Notes under the pieces: generated by a model
The model's input: the letters and a program-made list of their open reading frames with translations, nothing else
Told to the model about the DNA's origin: nothing
Databases searched by the model: none
Part shown: positions 35,121 to 44,501 of the stretch, piece by piece
Layout: the number at the start of each line of letters is the position of its first letter
How positions within the stretch are numbered: the first letter of the stretch is position 1
Position numbers and translations under genes: made by a program
Source of the DNA: Bacteroidia bacterium
GTDB taxonomy: Bacteria > Bacteroidota > Bacteroidia > J057
Reading direction: 5' to 3'
Assembly: GCA_022760475.1 (NCBI GenBank)
Contig: JALEFZ010000006.1
Coordinates: forward strand, 62,001-126,000
DNA: 64,000 nucleotides

Positions 35121-36458
35121 ATGAAAATTGCTGTAGTCGGAACAGGTTATGTGGGCCTGGTTACAGGAACTTGCTTTGCTGAGGCGGGCAACGATGTACT
35201 TTGTGTTGACAACAACCAGGAGAAACTTGCTATGCTTCGCGCTGGACAGGTACCCATTTATGAACCTGGATTGGAGACCCTATTTGAAAGAAACACCAAA
35301 GAGGGCCGCCTTTCCTTCACTGACTCCTTGCCTGATGCGGTTAAATTTGCCGAAATCATTTTCCTAGCACTGCCGACTCCTCCAACTGAAGATGGATCAG
35401 CTGACCTGAAATACGTTTTGGGTGTAGCTAATGAGATTGGTACCCTTTTGGAAGACTACAGGGTAATTGTAAATAAATCTACTGTACCTGTAGGAACTGC
35501 AGACAAAGTTAGAGCTGCTGTTGCTGCTCATACTGACGTCGAATTTGACGTGGTATCCAACCCTGAGTTCCTTCGTGAAGGATACGCAGTTCAGGATTTC
35601 ATGAAGCCTGAGCGTATCGTCGTAGGTGCAAGCTCTGATAGAGCCATCGAAGTTATGCGTCGTCTGTACAAGCCATTCGTAATGTCTGGTAACCCTGTAA
35701 TTTTCATGGATGAGAGATCTGCTGAGGTAACCAAGTATGCTGCAAATGCATTCCTTGCTACCAAAATTACTTTCATGAATGAAATTGCAAACCTGTGTGA
35801 AAGAGTTGGCGCAGATGTTGACAATGTACGTCGTGGTGTAGGAACTGACTCTCGTATCGGAAAGAGATTCTTATTCCCAGGTGTGGGATATGGTGGGTCT
35901 TGTTTCCCCAAGGATGTCTCGGCTCTTTTCAAGACTTCCAGCCAGTATGACTACCAATTCCAGATCCTGGATTCGGTAATGAAGGTGAACGAGCGTCAGA
36001 AAGAAATCATGGTAGATAAGATCGTTTCTCACTACCAGAGTTCAGATTTGACAGGTAAGACTTTTGCTATTTGGGGATTGGCATTTAAGCCAAATACTGA
36101 TGATATTCGCGAAGCTCCTTCGTTAGTAATTATCAAGAAACTCCAGGAGTTGGGTGCCAAGGTAAAAGCCTATGACCCAGAAGCTATGGAGTCAGTGCAA
36201 AAATACGGTAATGTGGATATTGAATACGGTACGAACCAATATGACGTACTAGGTGGAGCAGACGCACTACTTGTTGTTACTGAATGGAACGAGTTCCGTA
36301 CGCCAGACTTCAGCCGCATCAAGGCTAGCTTGAAGTCTCCGTTGATCTTTGATGGTCGTAACGTCTATGACCTACCTACCATCGAAGAAAATGGCTTCAC
36401 TTACTACTCTGTAGGACGTGGAACCATTACCCAGGCAGAAGAAACTGTATCTGAGTAA
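35121..36458 (+). CDS. ugd: UDP-glucose 6-dehydrogenase
   Basis: 445 residues. N-terminal NAD-binding [10 protein letters not shown] (7-16), '[12 protein letters not shown]', 'NPEFLREG' and the catalytic cysteine C261 in '[12 protein letters not shown]', then the C-terminal '[17 protein letters not shown]' domain. It oxidises UDP-glucose twice to UDP-glucuronate. UDP-GlcNAc or UDP-ManNAc dehydrogenases share these motifs, but the decarboxylase downstream suits UDP-glucuronate as the product. Its TAA overlaps the next ATG by one base (TAATG), so translation is coupled. Confidence 0.93.
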   Translation: MKIAVVGTGYVGLVTGTCFAEAGNDVLCVDNNQEKLAMLRAGQVPIYEPGLETLFERNTKEGRLSFTDSLPDAVKFAEIIFLALPTPPTEDGSADLKYVLGVANEIGTLLEDYRVIVNKSTVPVGTADKVRAAVAAHTDVEFDVVSNPEFLREGYAVQDFMKPERIVVGASSDRAIEVMRRLYKPFVMSGNPVIFMDERSAEVTKYAANAFLATKITFMNEIANLCERVGADVDNVRRGVGTDSRIGKRFLFPGVGYGGSCFPKDVSALFKTSSQYDYQFQILDSVMKVNERQKEIMVDKIVSHYQSSDLTGKTFAIWGLAFKPNTDDIREAPSLVIIKKLQELGAKVKAYDPEAMESVQKYGNVDIEYGTNQYDVLGGADALLVVTEWNEFRTPDFSRIKASLKSPLIFDGRNVYDLPTIEENGFTYYSVGRGTITQAEETVSE

Positions 36459-37408
36459 TGAATAGAAAAAAAGTATTGATCACAGGAGGAGCCGGGTTTC
36501 TCGGCTCTCACCTGTGTGATCGTTTCCTTGCAGAAGGCTACGAAGTTGTAGCAATGGATAACCTGATTACAGGAAACACCAAAAATATAGCCCATCTTTT
36601 TGGAAAAGATGGGTTTAAATTTGTCAAACATGATGTAACCAATTACACCTTCGTAGAAGGAAACCTGGATTACATCCTCCATTTTGCCTCTCCAGCCAGT
36701 CCCATCGACTACTTGAAGCTGCCTATCCAGACCTTGAAGGTAGGCGCATTGGGAACCCACAAAATCCTGGGTTTGGCCAAAGAGAAAAAAGCAAGGGTAC
36801 TCATCGCATCTACTTCGGAGGTATATGGTGATCCCCTTATCCATCCCCAAACTGAAGATTACTGGGGGAATGTGAATCCCATCGGATTTCGTGGAGTCTA
36901 CGACGAAGCCAAGCGTTTCATGGAAGCCATGACCATGGCCTATCACAGGTATCATGGCCTTGAAACCCGCATCGTTCGTATTTTCAATACCTATGGCCCT
37001 AGGATGAGGGTCGATGATGGAAGGGCTTTGCCTGCATTCATGTCTCAGGCACTTTCCGGTCAGGACATTACGGTATTCGGTGATGGAAGCCAGACCCGTA
37101 GTTTCTGCTATGTGGATGACTTGATCGAAGGGATTTATCGCCTTCTACTGAGCGATGAACCCATGCCCGTGAACATTGGTAATCCATCCGAAATTTCAAT
37201 CTATGATTTTGCCAAGGAAATCATTGAACTGACAGCTTCTTCCAGCAAAATCATTCATAAGGATCTCCCCAAAGACGATCCAAAGGTAAGACAGCCGGAC
37301 ATCACTCGGGCCAAGAGTATTCTTGGTTGGGAACCCCAGGTTTCCAGGACTGAAGGACTGACCCGTACACTGGAATACTTTAAAAAAGAATTACATGGGG
37401 TTCAGTAA
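36458..37408 (+). CDS. uxs: UDP-glucuronate decarboxylase (UDP-xylose synthase)
   Basis: 316 residues, short-chain dehydrogenase fold. NAD site GGAGFLGSH (10-18), '[20 protein letters not shown]' and '[20 protein letters not shown]' are signatures of UXS enzymes, with the catalytic pair Y148/K152 in 'GVYDEAKRF'. '[10 protein letters not shown]' follows. It turns UDP-glucuronate from Ugd into UDP-xylose. One-base overlap with ugd and 14-base overlap with the next gene show a tight operon. Confidence 0.93.
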   Translation: MNRKKVLITGGAGFLGSHLCDRFLAEGYEVVAMDNLITGNTKNIAHLFGKDGFKFVKHDVTNYTFVEGNLDYILHFASPASPIDYLKLPIQTLKVGALGTHKILGLAKEKKARVLIASTSEVYGDPLIHPQTEDYWGNVNPIGFRGVYDEAKRFMEAMTMAYHRYHGLETRIVRIFNTYGPRMRVDDGRALPAFMSQALSGQDITVFGDGSQTRSFCYVDDLIEGIYRLLLSDEPMPVNIGNPSEISIYDFAKEIIELTASSSKIIHKDLPKDDPKVRQPDITRAKSILGWEPQVSRTEGLTRTLEYFKKELHGVQ

Positions 37409-37961
37409 AAGCGAAACTCATTTTGATGATTTGGTAATCCTCCAACCCGATGTTTTTGGAGACTCCAGGGGCTACTTCATGGAACTTTTCAATGAGAGCC
37501 ACTTCAAAAAGGTCGGGTTGGGCCATCTGAGTTTTGTCCAGGACAATCTTTCTTATTCTTCCAAAGGCACCCTCAGGGGACTTCATTTTCAAGCACCTCC
37601 ACATGCTCAAGGGAAACTTATCACTGTGCTGGAAGGCCGGGTCCTGGATGTAGCTGTGGATATTCGAAAAGGAGCGAATACCTATGGAGAAGTATTTGTA
37701 AAGGAAATAAATGGGGAAACAAAGGAAATGGTCTATATCCCTCCTGGATTTGCTCATGGATTTCAGGTATTGTCTGATACCTGCCTATTTCTTTATAAAT
37801 GCACCAACCTATATAATAAGGCTTCTGAGGGTGGGCTCGCATGGGACGATCCCATGTTGAATATCCCATGGGAAGATATTCCCCCAATCTTATCTGAAAA
37901 GGATAAGCATTATCCTACTATAAATGAGCTGAAAAGCCCATTTGAGCTAGGAGAAGTCTAG
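37395..37961 (+). CDS. rfbC: dTDP-4-dehydrorhamnose 3,5-epimerase
   Basis: 188 residues, cupin fold. '[13 protein letters not shown]', '[20 protein letters not shown]' with the active-site His64, '[17 protein letters not shown]' and '[10 protein letters not shown]' match RfbC/RmlC. It epimerises dTDP-4-keto-6-deoxyglucose in dTDP-rhamnose synthesis. The start overlaps the decarboxylase gene by 14 bases. RmlB and RmlD are absent from the window, so the pathway must be completed elsewhere, or the product may be a different 6-deoxy sugar. Confidence 0.94.
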   Translation: MGFSKSETHFDDLVILQPDVFGDSRGYFMELFNESHFKKVGLGHLSFVQDNLSYSSKGTLRGLHFQAPPHAQGKLITVLEGRVLDVAVDIRKGANTYGEVFVKEINGETKEMVYIPPGFAHGFQVLSDTCLFLYKCTNLYNKASEGGLAWDDPMLNIPWEDIPPILSEKDKHYPTINELKSPFELGEV

Positions 37962-38055
37962 CATTGAGCTACAGGAAAATTTCTGAGACTTATAAAAGTT
38001 ATGCATGTAGATGTAAGATCTCAGAGAATATAAACAAACCTAACATTCCTAATTC

Positions 38056-38928
38056 ATGAAAGGAATCATCCTCGCAGGAGGTTCAGGCACCCGGCTTTAT
38101 CCACTTACCATTACCGTCAGTAAGCAATTGATGCCTGTCTACGACAAGCCCATGATTTACTACCCCTTATCTACCCTTATGGAGGCAGGTATCAGGGAAG
38201 TACTAATCATTTCTACACCCAAGGATTTACCTCTTTTTCAGCACCTACTGGGTGATGGAGAAAGACTGGGTATGCGCTTTGATTATGCCGTACAGCCCAA
38301 ACCGGAGGGGCTGGCGCAGGCTTTTGTGATCGGTGCTGGTTTCATTGGCAATGATGATGCCGCATTGATACTGGGTGACAACATATTCTATGGCTATCAA
38401 TTGGCCAAAACCATGTCTGATGCAGCTCAGGTAGTAGGGCAAGAAGGCGGAGGAATGGTATTCGCTTATCATGTATCCGATCCAGAGAGGTACGGAGTTG
38501 TAGAGTTTGACAAGGATGGAAAGGCCATTAGCATAGAGGAAAAGCCTGCCCAGCCGAAATCTTCATTCGCAGTTCCAGGTGTTTATTTCTATGACAATGA
38601 AGTTGTAAGCATTGCCAGAGACCTGAAGCCGTCCCCGCGCGGCGAATTGGAAATTACCGATGTAAACAAGGTTTACCTGGAGCGCAACCAATTGCGTGTT
38701 TCCATCATGGACAGAGGTACTGCCTGGTTGGATACTGGTACACACAACAGCTTGATGCAGGCACAAAACTTTGTGCAAATTATCGAGGAAAGACAAGGCC
38801 TAAAGATTGGATGTATCGAAGAAGTTGCCTACAGACAAGGCTATATCGATGATGCACAACTCGAAAAAATTGCCAAGCCCCTTCTGAAGAGCGGTTATGG
38901 AGCTTATCTGATGGGCCTGATGAAGTAA
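38056..38928 (+). CDS. rfbA: Glucose-1-phosphate thymidylyltransferase
   Basis: 290 residues, the family's normal length. '[36 protein letters not shown]' spans 3-38 in two recognisable blocks (the GGSGTRL nucleotide loop and the YDKPM substrate loop); 'LGDNIFYG', '[13 protein letters not shown]' and '[11 protein letters not shown]' follow. It makes dTDP-glucose from dTTP and glucose-1-phosphate. It sits 94 bases after rfbC and would be the last gene of the sugar operon. Confidence 0.96.
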   Translation: MKGIILAGGSGTRLYPLTITVSKQLMPVYDKPMIYYPLSTLMEAGIREVLIISTPKDLPLFQHLLGDGERLGMRFDYAVQPKPEGLAQAFVIGAGFIGNDDAALILGDNIFYGYQLAKTMSDAAQVVGQEGGGMVFAYHVSDPERYGVVEFDKDGKAISIEEKPAQPKSSFAVPGVYFYDNEVVSIARDLKPSPRGELEITDVNKVYLERNQLRVSIMDRGTAWLDTGTHNSLMQAQNFVQIIEERQGLKIGCIEEVAYRQGYIDDAQLEKIAKPLLKSGYGAYLMGLMK

Positions 38929-38950
38929 GACTGCATAGTTTGGATAAGGC

Positions 38951-38984
38951 AAGTTAAGGGCAAATAGTTTTTTACCCTTAACTT
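38951..38984 (+). terminator. Hairpin after rfbA
   Basis: AAGTTAAGGG and CCCTTAACTT form a 10-base stem with a 14-base T-rich loop. No T-run follows, so termination may be partial and some transcripts may run on into the secreted-protein genes. Confidence 0.45.
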
Positions 38985-39013
38985 GGGCAAAGTGAGCATA
39001 AAGGCCAGCCACC

Positions 39014-40573
39014 ATGAGAAGTATTTTGCTTTGCTTATCCCTTTTCTATTTTAGCCAAGTGTTTGGCCAATTTGAGAGTAGATACTGGATACTTGGTAAA
39101 CAGCTTGATTCTTTTCCTACGATTCTGAATCTTGACTTTTTTCCAGGGGACAGCCTCTACCCCAAAAGCATACCTGCCCAGAGAGGGGAGCTGCCTCCAC
39201 GCATTCAGTCGTCAACTTACTCTTCTTCTTCTTTCTACAGTACCGAAGGTGGTGCCATAGCCACAGATTACATAAGTGGAGAGTTACTATTTTACACCAA
39301 CGGTGATGAACTGTTCGATGCTCAACATCAGCAGGTAAATCAAGGATTCTCACTCGGAGGCAATCCTGCCTCTACGCAATCTGTAGTGATCTGTCCGCAG
39401 CCTGCGATAAATGGAGATCCTTCCTATTTGATTTTTGTTAATCCTTCAGCTTCTGACACAGGTGGCTTCTCCACAGGCCATCTCATTTATTGGAAATTTA
39501 CTCCTCAGACTGGCTTACTTTCAGGGCCAGATAGCTTGCCAGGCCCACATGGCTTGAAGGATGTCGGGGAAGGAATGACTATCATCCCACATCCATATAA
39601 GGAAATATATTGGTTGATCACACGTCTGAGAATCCCAAATTTCAGCAATTCGACCTATCCCATTTACAAGATAGATAGCACAGGAGTGAGCTATGCCAAT
39701 GCTTATCGACTTGGACCCTCGGTGCCTACGGACAGTAGCTTGAGAACTCCACAAAGTAGCATGGCCTTCCAAAAAAAAGCTCCTGACAGTTATTATTTCG
39801 CTGTCAGTTTTGCCCGATGGCCAAATTTCTCCTTCCCCAATTCGATAATGATCACGGAATTTAATCCCTTGCTGGGAGAATTGGACCTCAGTTCAAAGCA
39901 ATTTGAATTTGGTTATCAGGGGGTTATGTATGATGTTGAGTTTTCTCCCACTGGAAAGTTTCTTTATTTCTCAACCTCCCAGCCCTCAACTCTTTGGCAA
40001 TTGGAATGGCAAAGGAGAACTCCCAGGTGGACCCGTTTGAGGAACTTTGGCTCTGTGGAAGGTGGAGGACTTAAACTCGGAGCTGATGGTTTTATTTATT
40101 TCATTGAAGATGGATTGTCTTATGGCCAAGAAGGTAGTTTGAGCATTGGACGAATTCTTTACCCTGAAAGATCATATTTGTCTTTGCCAAGGCCAAAACC
40201 CTATTATCAAGATTCCTTGATCCTTTTTGAGCAAGTCATGGGCTATAATTTCCCTGAATTTCTGCCCCCATTACCCAAAGATACTGCTATTATAGTTGTA
40301 GATACGGCAGATATTTCTACCAATACAAAAAATGAAATAAGCCCTGGTCTCTATATCCAATATCAGCCCAATCAATTTGTGGTCAACTTTGACGAGGAAT
40401 TCTTCCTTCGGAGATTTAGATTGGTAGATCTTTCAGGTAGAGAGATTTTAAAAGAATATCCCAGAAGATATGTTAAAAAGCTTAAGGTGAATGTTCATCT
40501 GGATAGAGGGTTTTATATTCTTTCTGTAGAAGGGCTAAACGAAAAAATCGTAAGAAAACTTCTTTTGAAGTGA
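39014..40573 (+). CDS. T9SS-secreted propeller-type protein, paralog 1 of 3
   Basis: 519 residues. Signal peptide 1-19 (ending VFGQ), then 'FESRYWILGKQ' and a beta-propeller-like body with blades marked by 'GELLFYTNGDELFDAQHQ', 'STQSVVICPQPA', 'DVGEGMTIIPHP', 'YDVEFSPTGKFLYFSTS' and 'GGGLKLGADGFIYFI'. This resembles the N-terminal propeller region of large Bacteroidota adhesins ('GNLLFYTDG ... SSTQSAIIVP'). The last about 75 residues form a type A T9SS sorting domain ('FRLVDLSGREILKEYP ... LDRGFYILSVEG ... KLLLK'), so it should be exported and surface-attached. Ligand unknown. First of three tandem paralogs. Confidence 0.85.
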   Translation: MRSILLCLSLFYFSQVFGQFESRYWILGKQLDSFPTILNLDFFPGDSLYPKSIPAQRGELPPRIQSSTYSSSSFYSTEGGAIATDYISGELLFYTNGDELFDAQHQQVNQGFSLGGNPASTQSVVICPQPAINGDPSYLIFVNPSASDTGGFSTGHLIYWKFTPQTGLLSGPDSLPGPHGLKDVGEGMTIIPHPYKEIYWLITRLRIPNFSNSTYPIYKIDSTGVSYANAYRLGPSVPTDSSLRTPQSSMAFQKKAPDSYYFAVSFARWPNFSFPNSIMITEFNPLLGELDLSSKQFEFGYQGVMYDVEFSPTGKFLYFSTSQPSTLWQLEWQRRTPRWTRLRNFGSVEGGGLKLGADGFIYFIEDGLSYGQEGSLSIGRILYPERSYLSLPRPKPYYQDSLILFEQVMGYNFPEFLPPLPKDTAIIVVDTADISTNTKNEISPGLYIQYQPNQFVVNFDEEFFLRRFRLVDLSGREILKEYPRRYVKKLKVNVHLDRGFYILSVEGLNEKIVRKLLLK

Positions 40574-40632
40574 TTTTTCTCCAGCAAATTAGGTAGATTC
40601 AAGTACAGCTTTTTACCATAAAACATATTACC

Positions 40633-42180
40633 ATGAGAACAATTTTAGTATTGTGCCTAATGGCATGCGTTGTCAATACATTCGGCCAATATGAAAGCCG
40701 CTATTGGATCTTTGGGAGACCAACCTTAAGCAATTCTACCAATGCGAATTTTGACTTCTATCCCGGAGGCAGCATTTACTCAACTTCTCCTAATCCATCT
40801 TCCTCCACTGTCCCCCCTGTAATTTCTGTTCCCCTTCAACCAAACACTGTTTCCAGCTTAAATGGCTTTGAATCCTGGGCAATTGCTACAGAGCCAAACT
40901 CGGGGGATTTGTTGTTCTACACCGATGGGGTCGACTTATTCAGCTCAAGCCATTCAAGGGTGAACTCTGGATTCTTTCTAGGCGCCAATCCTTCTGCTGC
41001 CCAGCCAGTAGCCATATGCCAATTGCCTAACTCTCAGAGTTTTTCTCCCCAGTTAAATGAATACCTGATTTTTATAAATCCGACGGGAGTAAATTCCAAT
41101 AACATCACACTTGAAAAGCCTAGTTACTGGAAATACAGTCCGGCTACGGGAGTTTTGAACGGACCTTTTGTCATGCCCGGAAGTTTTTCTAATTCCGAGA
41201 CTGCTGAAGGGATGATCATCGTACCCAATCCAGGAGAAAATTCTTATTGGCTGATTCAGCGCCTTGCTCATGCCCAGGGAAACAATTCTGTGTATACGGT
41301 TTATAAAATTGATTTCAGAGGGGTATCCTTTCACAATAGCTTTGTCATGGGACCCTCGACTCCTGTTGGTTCTGATAGAAAGTCCCCTATTGGGAATTTT
41401 ACTTACAGAAAAGTCCCTGAAAGTAATATGGTAAAATTGGGAGTAGCGATTTCCCGCTTTGCCACCCAGACTCCTAATACCCTGATAATAGCCGATTTTG
41501 ACCCCATCACTGGAAATCTCAATACATCACCCAGGGTTTTTACTTTCGGGACCAATGGCATTTTTTATGATGTAGAACTTTCCCCCAATGCCCGTTTTGC
41601 CTATTACTCTTCTTATTTTCCTCTTGCGATTTATCAATTAGATCTTCAGGCTACCAATCCGACTCCCCAAATCATTACCAACCTCGGTCATCTAAGAGGT
41701 GGTGGACTGAAATTGGGACCTGATGGGTATATCTATTGCATTACCAATGGACTCAATTTCAACACTGCAGGGGCAGCAACGATTTCAAGGATAATCCAGC
41801 CGGATATTCCAAGGCCTGTCAATATGAGTAGCTTTTATCAATCCAGTGTGATGAGCGTTAACAATACATTCATCTACAATTTTCCAGAGTTTTTGCCTTC
41901 GAATCAGCTTGGGACTTCCATTAAGGAAGAGGCAATCCTGGAGGACTGGATCAGGTTCCAGCAAGGAGAAAACTGGATATTAACAAGTTGGGATGAGGAT
42001 GTTAGGGTAGATGAAATCGAGTTGCTAGACATAAGTGGAAAAAGCCTTAAGGTTCAGCAAAATATTACCACAAATAGGATCAGGACGAGTTTGAACTTTC
42101 CCAAGGGAGTTTATTTGTTGAAAATAAGTTCAACAGAAGGTCCATACTTAAAGAAAATCATTGTCAAGGGAAATCAATAA
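40633..42180 (+). CDS. T9SS-secreted propeller-type protein, paralog 2 of 3
   Basis: 515 residues. Signal peptide 1-19 (ending NTFGQ), then 'YESRYWIFGRPTLSN'. The same blade motifs as its neighbours occur in order: 'GDLLFYTDGVDLFSSSHSR', 'AAQPVAICQLP', 'TAEGMIIVPNPG', 'YDVELSPNARFAYYSS' and 'RGGGLKLGPDGYIYCI'. The C-terminal sorting domain reads 'VDEIELLDISGKSLKVQQ ... FPKGVYLLKISS ... KKIIVKG'. It starts 59 bases after paralog 1 and ends two bases before the possible upstream start of paralog 3. Divergence is strongest in the N-terminal Pro/Ser-rich insert (about 50-75). Confidence 0.85.
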   Translation: MRTILVLCLMACVVNTFGQYESRYWIFGRPTLSNSTNANFDFYPGGSIYSTSPNPSSSTVPPVISVPLQPNTVSSLNGFESWAIATEPNSGDLLFYTDGVDLFSSSHSRVNSGFFLGANPSAAQPVAICQLPNSQSFSPQLNEYLIFINPTGVNSNNITLEKPSYWKYSPATGVLNGPFVMPGSFSNSETAEGMIIVPNPGENSYWLIQRLAHAQGNNSVYTVYKIDFRGVSFHNSFVMGPSTPVGSDRKSPIGNFTYRKVPESNMVKLGVAISRFATQTPNTLIIADFDPITGNLNTSPRVFTFGTNGIFYDVELSPNARFAYYSSYFPLAIYQLDLQATNPTPQIITNLGHLRGGGLKLGPDGYIYCITNGLNFNTAGAATISRIIQPDIPRPVNMSSFYQSSVMSVNNTFIYNFPEFLPSNQLGTSIKEEAILEDWIRFQQGENWILTSWDEDVRVDEIELLDISGKSLKVQQNITTNRIRTSLNFPKGVYLLKISSTEGPYLKKIIVKGNQ

Positions 42181-42242
42181 AGGTGAATTATAGGGAGTTA
42201 AGTTTTATTAATTCTCTCTTTTTATACTTAAAACAGCTAGCT

Positions 42243-43790
42243 ATGAAGCAGGTAATTTTCTTCCTTTTTGTCCTGGGCTTAGGGAGTCAATCCTATGCTC
42301 AATTCGAAGCCAGGTATTGGATCTTTGGGCGGCCTACACAGGCACAGCCTGTAAACGCAGGCATTGATTTTTTTCCTGGAGGAATGATCTATACCAATTC
42401 TTCCAACCCCCTACCTACAGTGGTTCCCCTTGCCTTGTCTAATTCCAATACCCCTGTGAATATCAGTATCGACTCAGGTGTAGAAGGCTGGGCGGTAGCT
42501 ACTGATCCCCTTAATGGTCAATTGTTGTTTTATACCGATGGTGTAGACTTATACGATTCAGGGCATAATGTGGTCAATAAGGGTTTCAGACTTGGGGGCA
42601 ACATTTCATCCAGCCAGGCCGTCGTCATTTGTCCAAGGCCAAAAATAAGTAGTTTCTATCCTCTTGGAGATTCCTATTTTATATTTGTCAATCCATCAGG
42701 AGTTGATGCAAGCGGAATTGGATCTGGGCCCATTACTTATTGGGAATATAATCCGAGCAATGGTTCCTTGATTGGTCCAGACTCTTTACCAGGAAATTAT
42801 AAAAGTCAAGATGTTGGGGAGGGAATGCTAATTGTCCCTCATCCTGACGAGGATAAGTATTGGCTGATTACTCGGCTTAGGACTCCGGATATATCTACGA
42901 CCAAGTACCCCATTTATTTGATTGACCAATTTGGAATTGGCCTACATCAGGCTCCTGACTTAAGTCCTGCCATTCCTACAAACTCTTCAAAAAGAGTTCC
43001 GATCAGTAACCTCGCTTTTAGAAAAGTCGAAGGTGGAAAGGGGTATATCTGTTTCAGTTTTTCAAGAAATACAGCAGTAAATCTCCAGAACAGTTTATTG
43101 ATAAGCTCCTTTGATGCAGAAAATGGCTCTCTTGATATCAATCCCAAATTGATTCAATTGGGGAATCAGGACATACTTTATGATATCGAGTTTTCTCCGA
43201 ATGGGAAGTATATTTATTATTCCACCTTTCTAAACTTGAGGCTTTATCAGATCGAATGGCAACTGGCAAATCCATCGCCTATGCTAATTAAATCTTATGG
43301 AGGTATCCGTGGAGGTGGTCTGAAGCTGGCTGCTGATGGATTTATTTATCACATAGGTCATGGTCTTGATTTTCAACAAAGGGGATATATGAGAATTGGA
43401 CGGATTATTTATCCTGATACCGCTATTTCAGCTCTTTCTACTCCCGGACAGATCTACCAGGATTCGGTGATTTCGATTCCCAATGTTTTTTCCTACAACT
43501 TTCCTGAATTTCTACCAGCAGCCAGACTTGGAACCTCCAAGCAGGAATTGAGTGGATCTCTAACGGATAAACTGAGAATTTATTCCTCTAATAATCAAAC
43601 TGTCATAGAGTGGGATGATGATTTTCAAGTAGATAGAATGGAGCTATTTTCTATAGAAGGACGCTTATTAATTCAGAAAGAAAGAGCCTTAAAGAATAGA
43701 CTTCTCCTAAGCCAGGCAAGAGGAATGTATATCCTAAGGATTCAGTCAGGGCGGGAAATAATGACTCGAAAACTGATGTTGAAGGATTAA
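42243..43790 (+). CDS. T9SS-secreted propeller-type protein, paralog 3 of 3
   Basis: 515 residues from the ATG at 42243; an in-frame GTG at 42183 would put 20 residues before the signal peptide. The signal peptide ends at about residue 20 (SQSYAQ) and is followed by 'FEARYWIFGRPTQAQ'. Blade motifs: 'GQLLFYTDGVDLYDSGHN', 'SSQAVVICPRP', 'DVGEGMLIVPHPDEDKYW', 'YDIEFSPNGKYIYYST', 'RGGGLKLAADGFIYHI'. The sorting domain is 'VDRMELFSIEGRLLIQKE ... RGMYILRIQSG ... RKLMLK'. Closest in layout to paralog 2; all three probably arose by tandem duplication. Confidence 0.85.
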   Translation: MKQVIFFLFVLGLGSQSYAQFEARYWIFGRPTQAQPVNAGIDFFPGGMIYTNSSNPLPTVVPLALSNSNTPVNISIDSGVEGWAVATDPLNGQLLFYTDGVDLYDSGHNVVNKGFRLGGNISSSQAVVICPRPKISSFYPLGDSYFIFVNPSGVDASGIGSGPITYWEYNPSNGSLIGPDSLPGNYKSQDVGEGMLIVPHPDEDKYWLITRLRTPDISTTKYPIYLIDQFGIGLHQAPDLSPAIPTNSSKRVPISNLAFRKVEGGKGYICFSFSRNTAVNLQNSLLISSFDAENGSLDINPKLIQLGNQDILYDIEFSPNGKYIYYSTFLNLRLYQIEWQLANPSPMLIKSYGGIRGGGLKLAADGFIYHIGHGLDFQQRGYMRIGRIIYPDTAISALSTPGQIYQDSVISIPNVFSYNFPEFLPAARLGTSKQELSGSLTDKLRIYSSNNQTVIEWDDDFQVDRMELFSIEGRLLIQKERALKNRLLLSQARGMYILRIQSGREIMTRKLMLKD

Positions 43791-43945
43791 CTCGAAAGAA
43801 TCTCCTGGTAACGAAATCTCCAATTCATTGAAGTTAAAAGGAAATATTTCAAAGGTGGTCGACAATCTTTTAGATTTTGACTTAAGCGCAGGGGATAGTT
43901 TCGGAAATATATTAACTTAATAATTATCCGACTAATCCTAATACT

Positions 43946-44422
43946 ATGAAGTTACCCCAGCAGATTTTAAACCTCACAGGAATTGCCCTGATGGTTTTTG
44001 GAGGATTTATGGCTTTGAATAATTACAGTCCCGGTTATTCTGAAGAAGCGTTCGAAAAGGATGAATTCTTTTGTGAAAACAAAAAAGAGGTGATGGGTAG
44101 CTTGAGCGATACCCTTACTGTGTTCCAGTTCAAGCAAAACAGCTCAGAATCTTATAATTATTTTTATGAGGTAGATGGAAATACCTACCAGGTGCAAAAT
44201 GTCTCTTTTGCAAGCAGGGAAGGACAGAGTGGGCCTCCAAGAGAATATAAGATATATTACCTGGAAAGTGAGCCTGCAAATGGCACCATCATTGACCCAT
44301 GTGTTACCCTAACTAATCGAAGAAGAAAGCAGGATAACATGTGGAAATTCTACCTAGGAATTGCTTGTTTGGTGGTGGGCTTTATGGTAAGGGCACTTTC
44401 CAGAGGGATTAAGCAGGGCTAA
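43946..44422 (+). CDS. DUF3592-like membrane protein
   Basis: 158 residues. Transmembrane helices at about 8-28 and 133-152 flank a small beta-rich extracytoplasmic loop with 'YNYFYEVDGNTYQVQNVSF' and 'REYKIYYLESEPANGTIIDP', the pattern of DUF3592-type proteins, in which a sugar- or peptide-like loop sits between two helices. Two Cys residues in the loop (about 43 and 118) could form a disulfide. Function unknown. Monocistronic, with its own terminator. Confidence 0.7.
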   Translation: MKLPQQILNLTGIALMVFGGFMALNNYSPGYSEEAFEKDEFFCENKKEVMGSLSDTLTVFQFKQNSSESYNYFYEVDGNTYQVQNVSFASREGQSGPPREYKIYYLESEPANGTIIDPCVTLTNRRRKQDNMWKFYLGIACLVVGFMVRALSRGIKQG

Positions 44423-44438
44423 GACAGCTAATTTTTGG

Positions 44439-44490
44439 AAGACAGGCAGCTAAAGGCGAAAAATTGTTCAGCCCTTGCTGCCTGTCTTTT
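44439..44490 (+). terminator. Terminator after DUF3592-like gene
   Basis: AAGACAGGCAGC and GCTGCCTGTCTT form a 12-base stem around a 26-base loop, then TT and an AT-rich tail. It lies between convergent genes and can also serve malic enzyme from the other side. Confidence 0.75.
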
Positions 44491-44501
44491 CATTTATCTT
44501 A

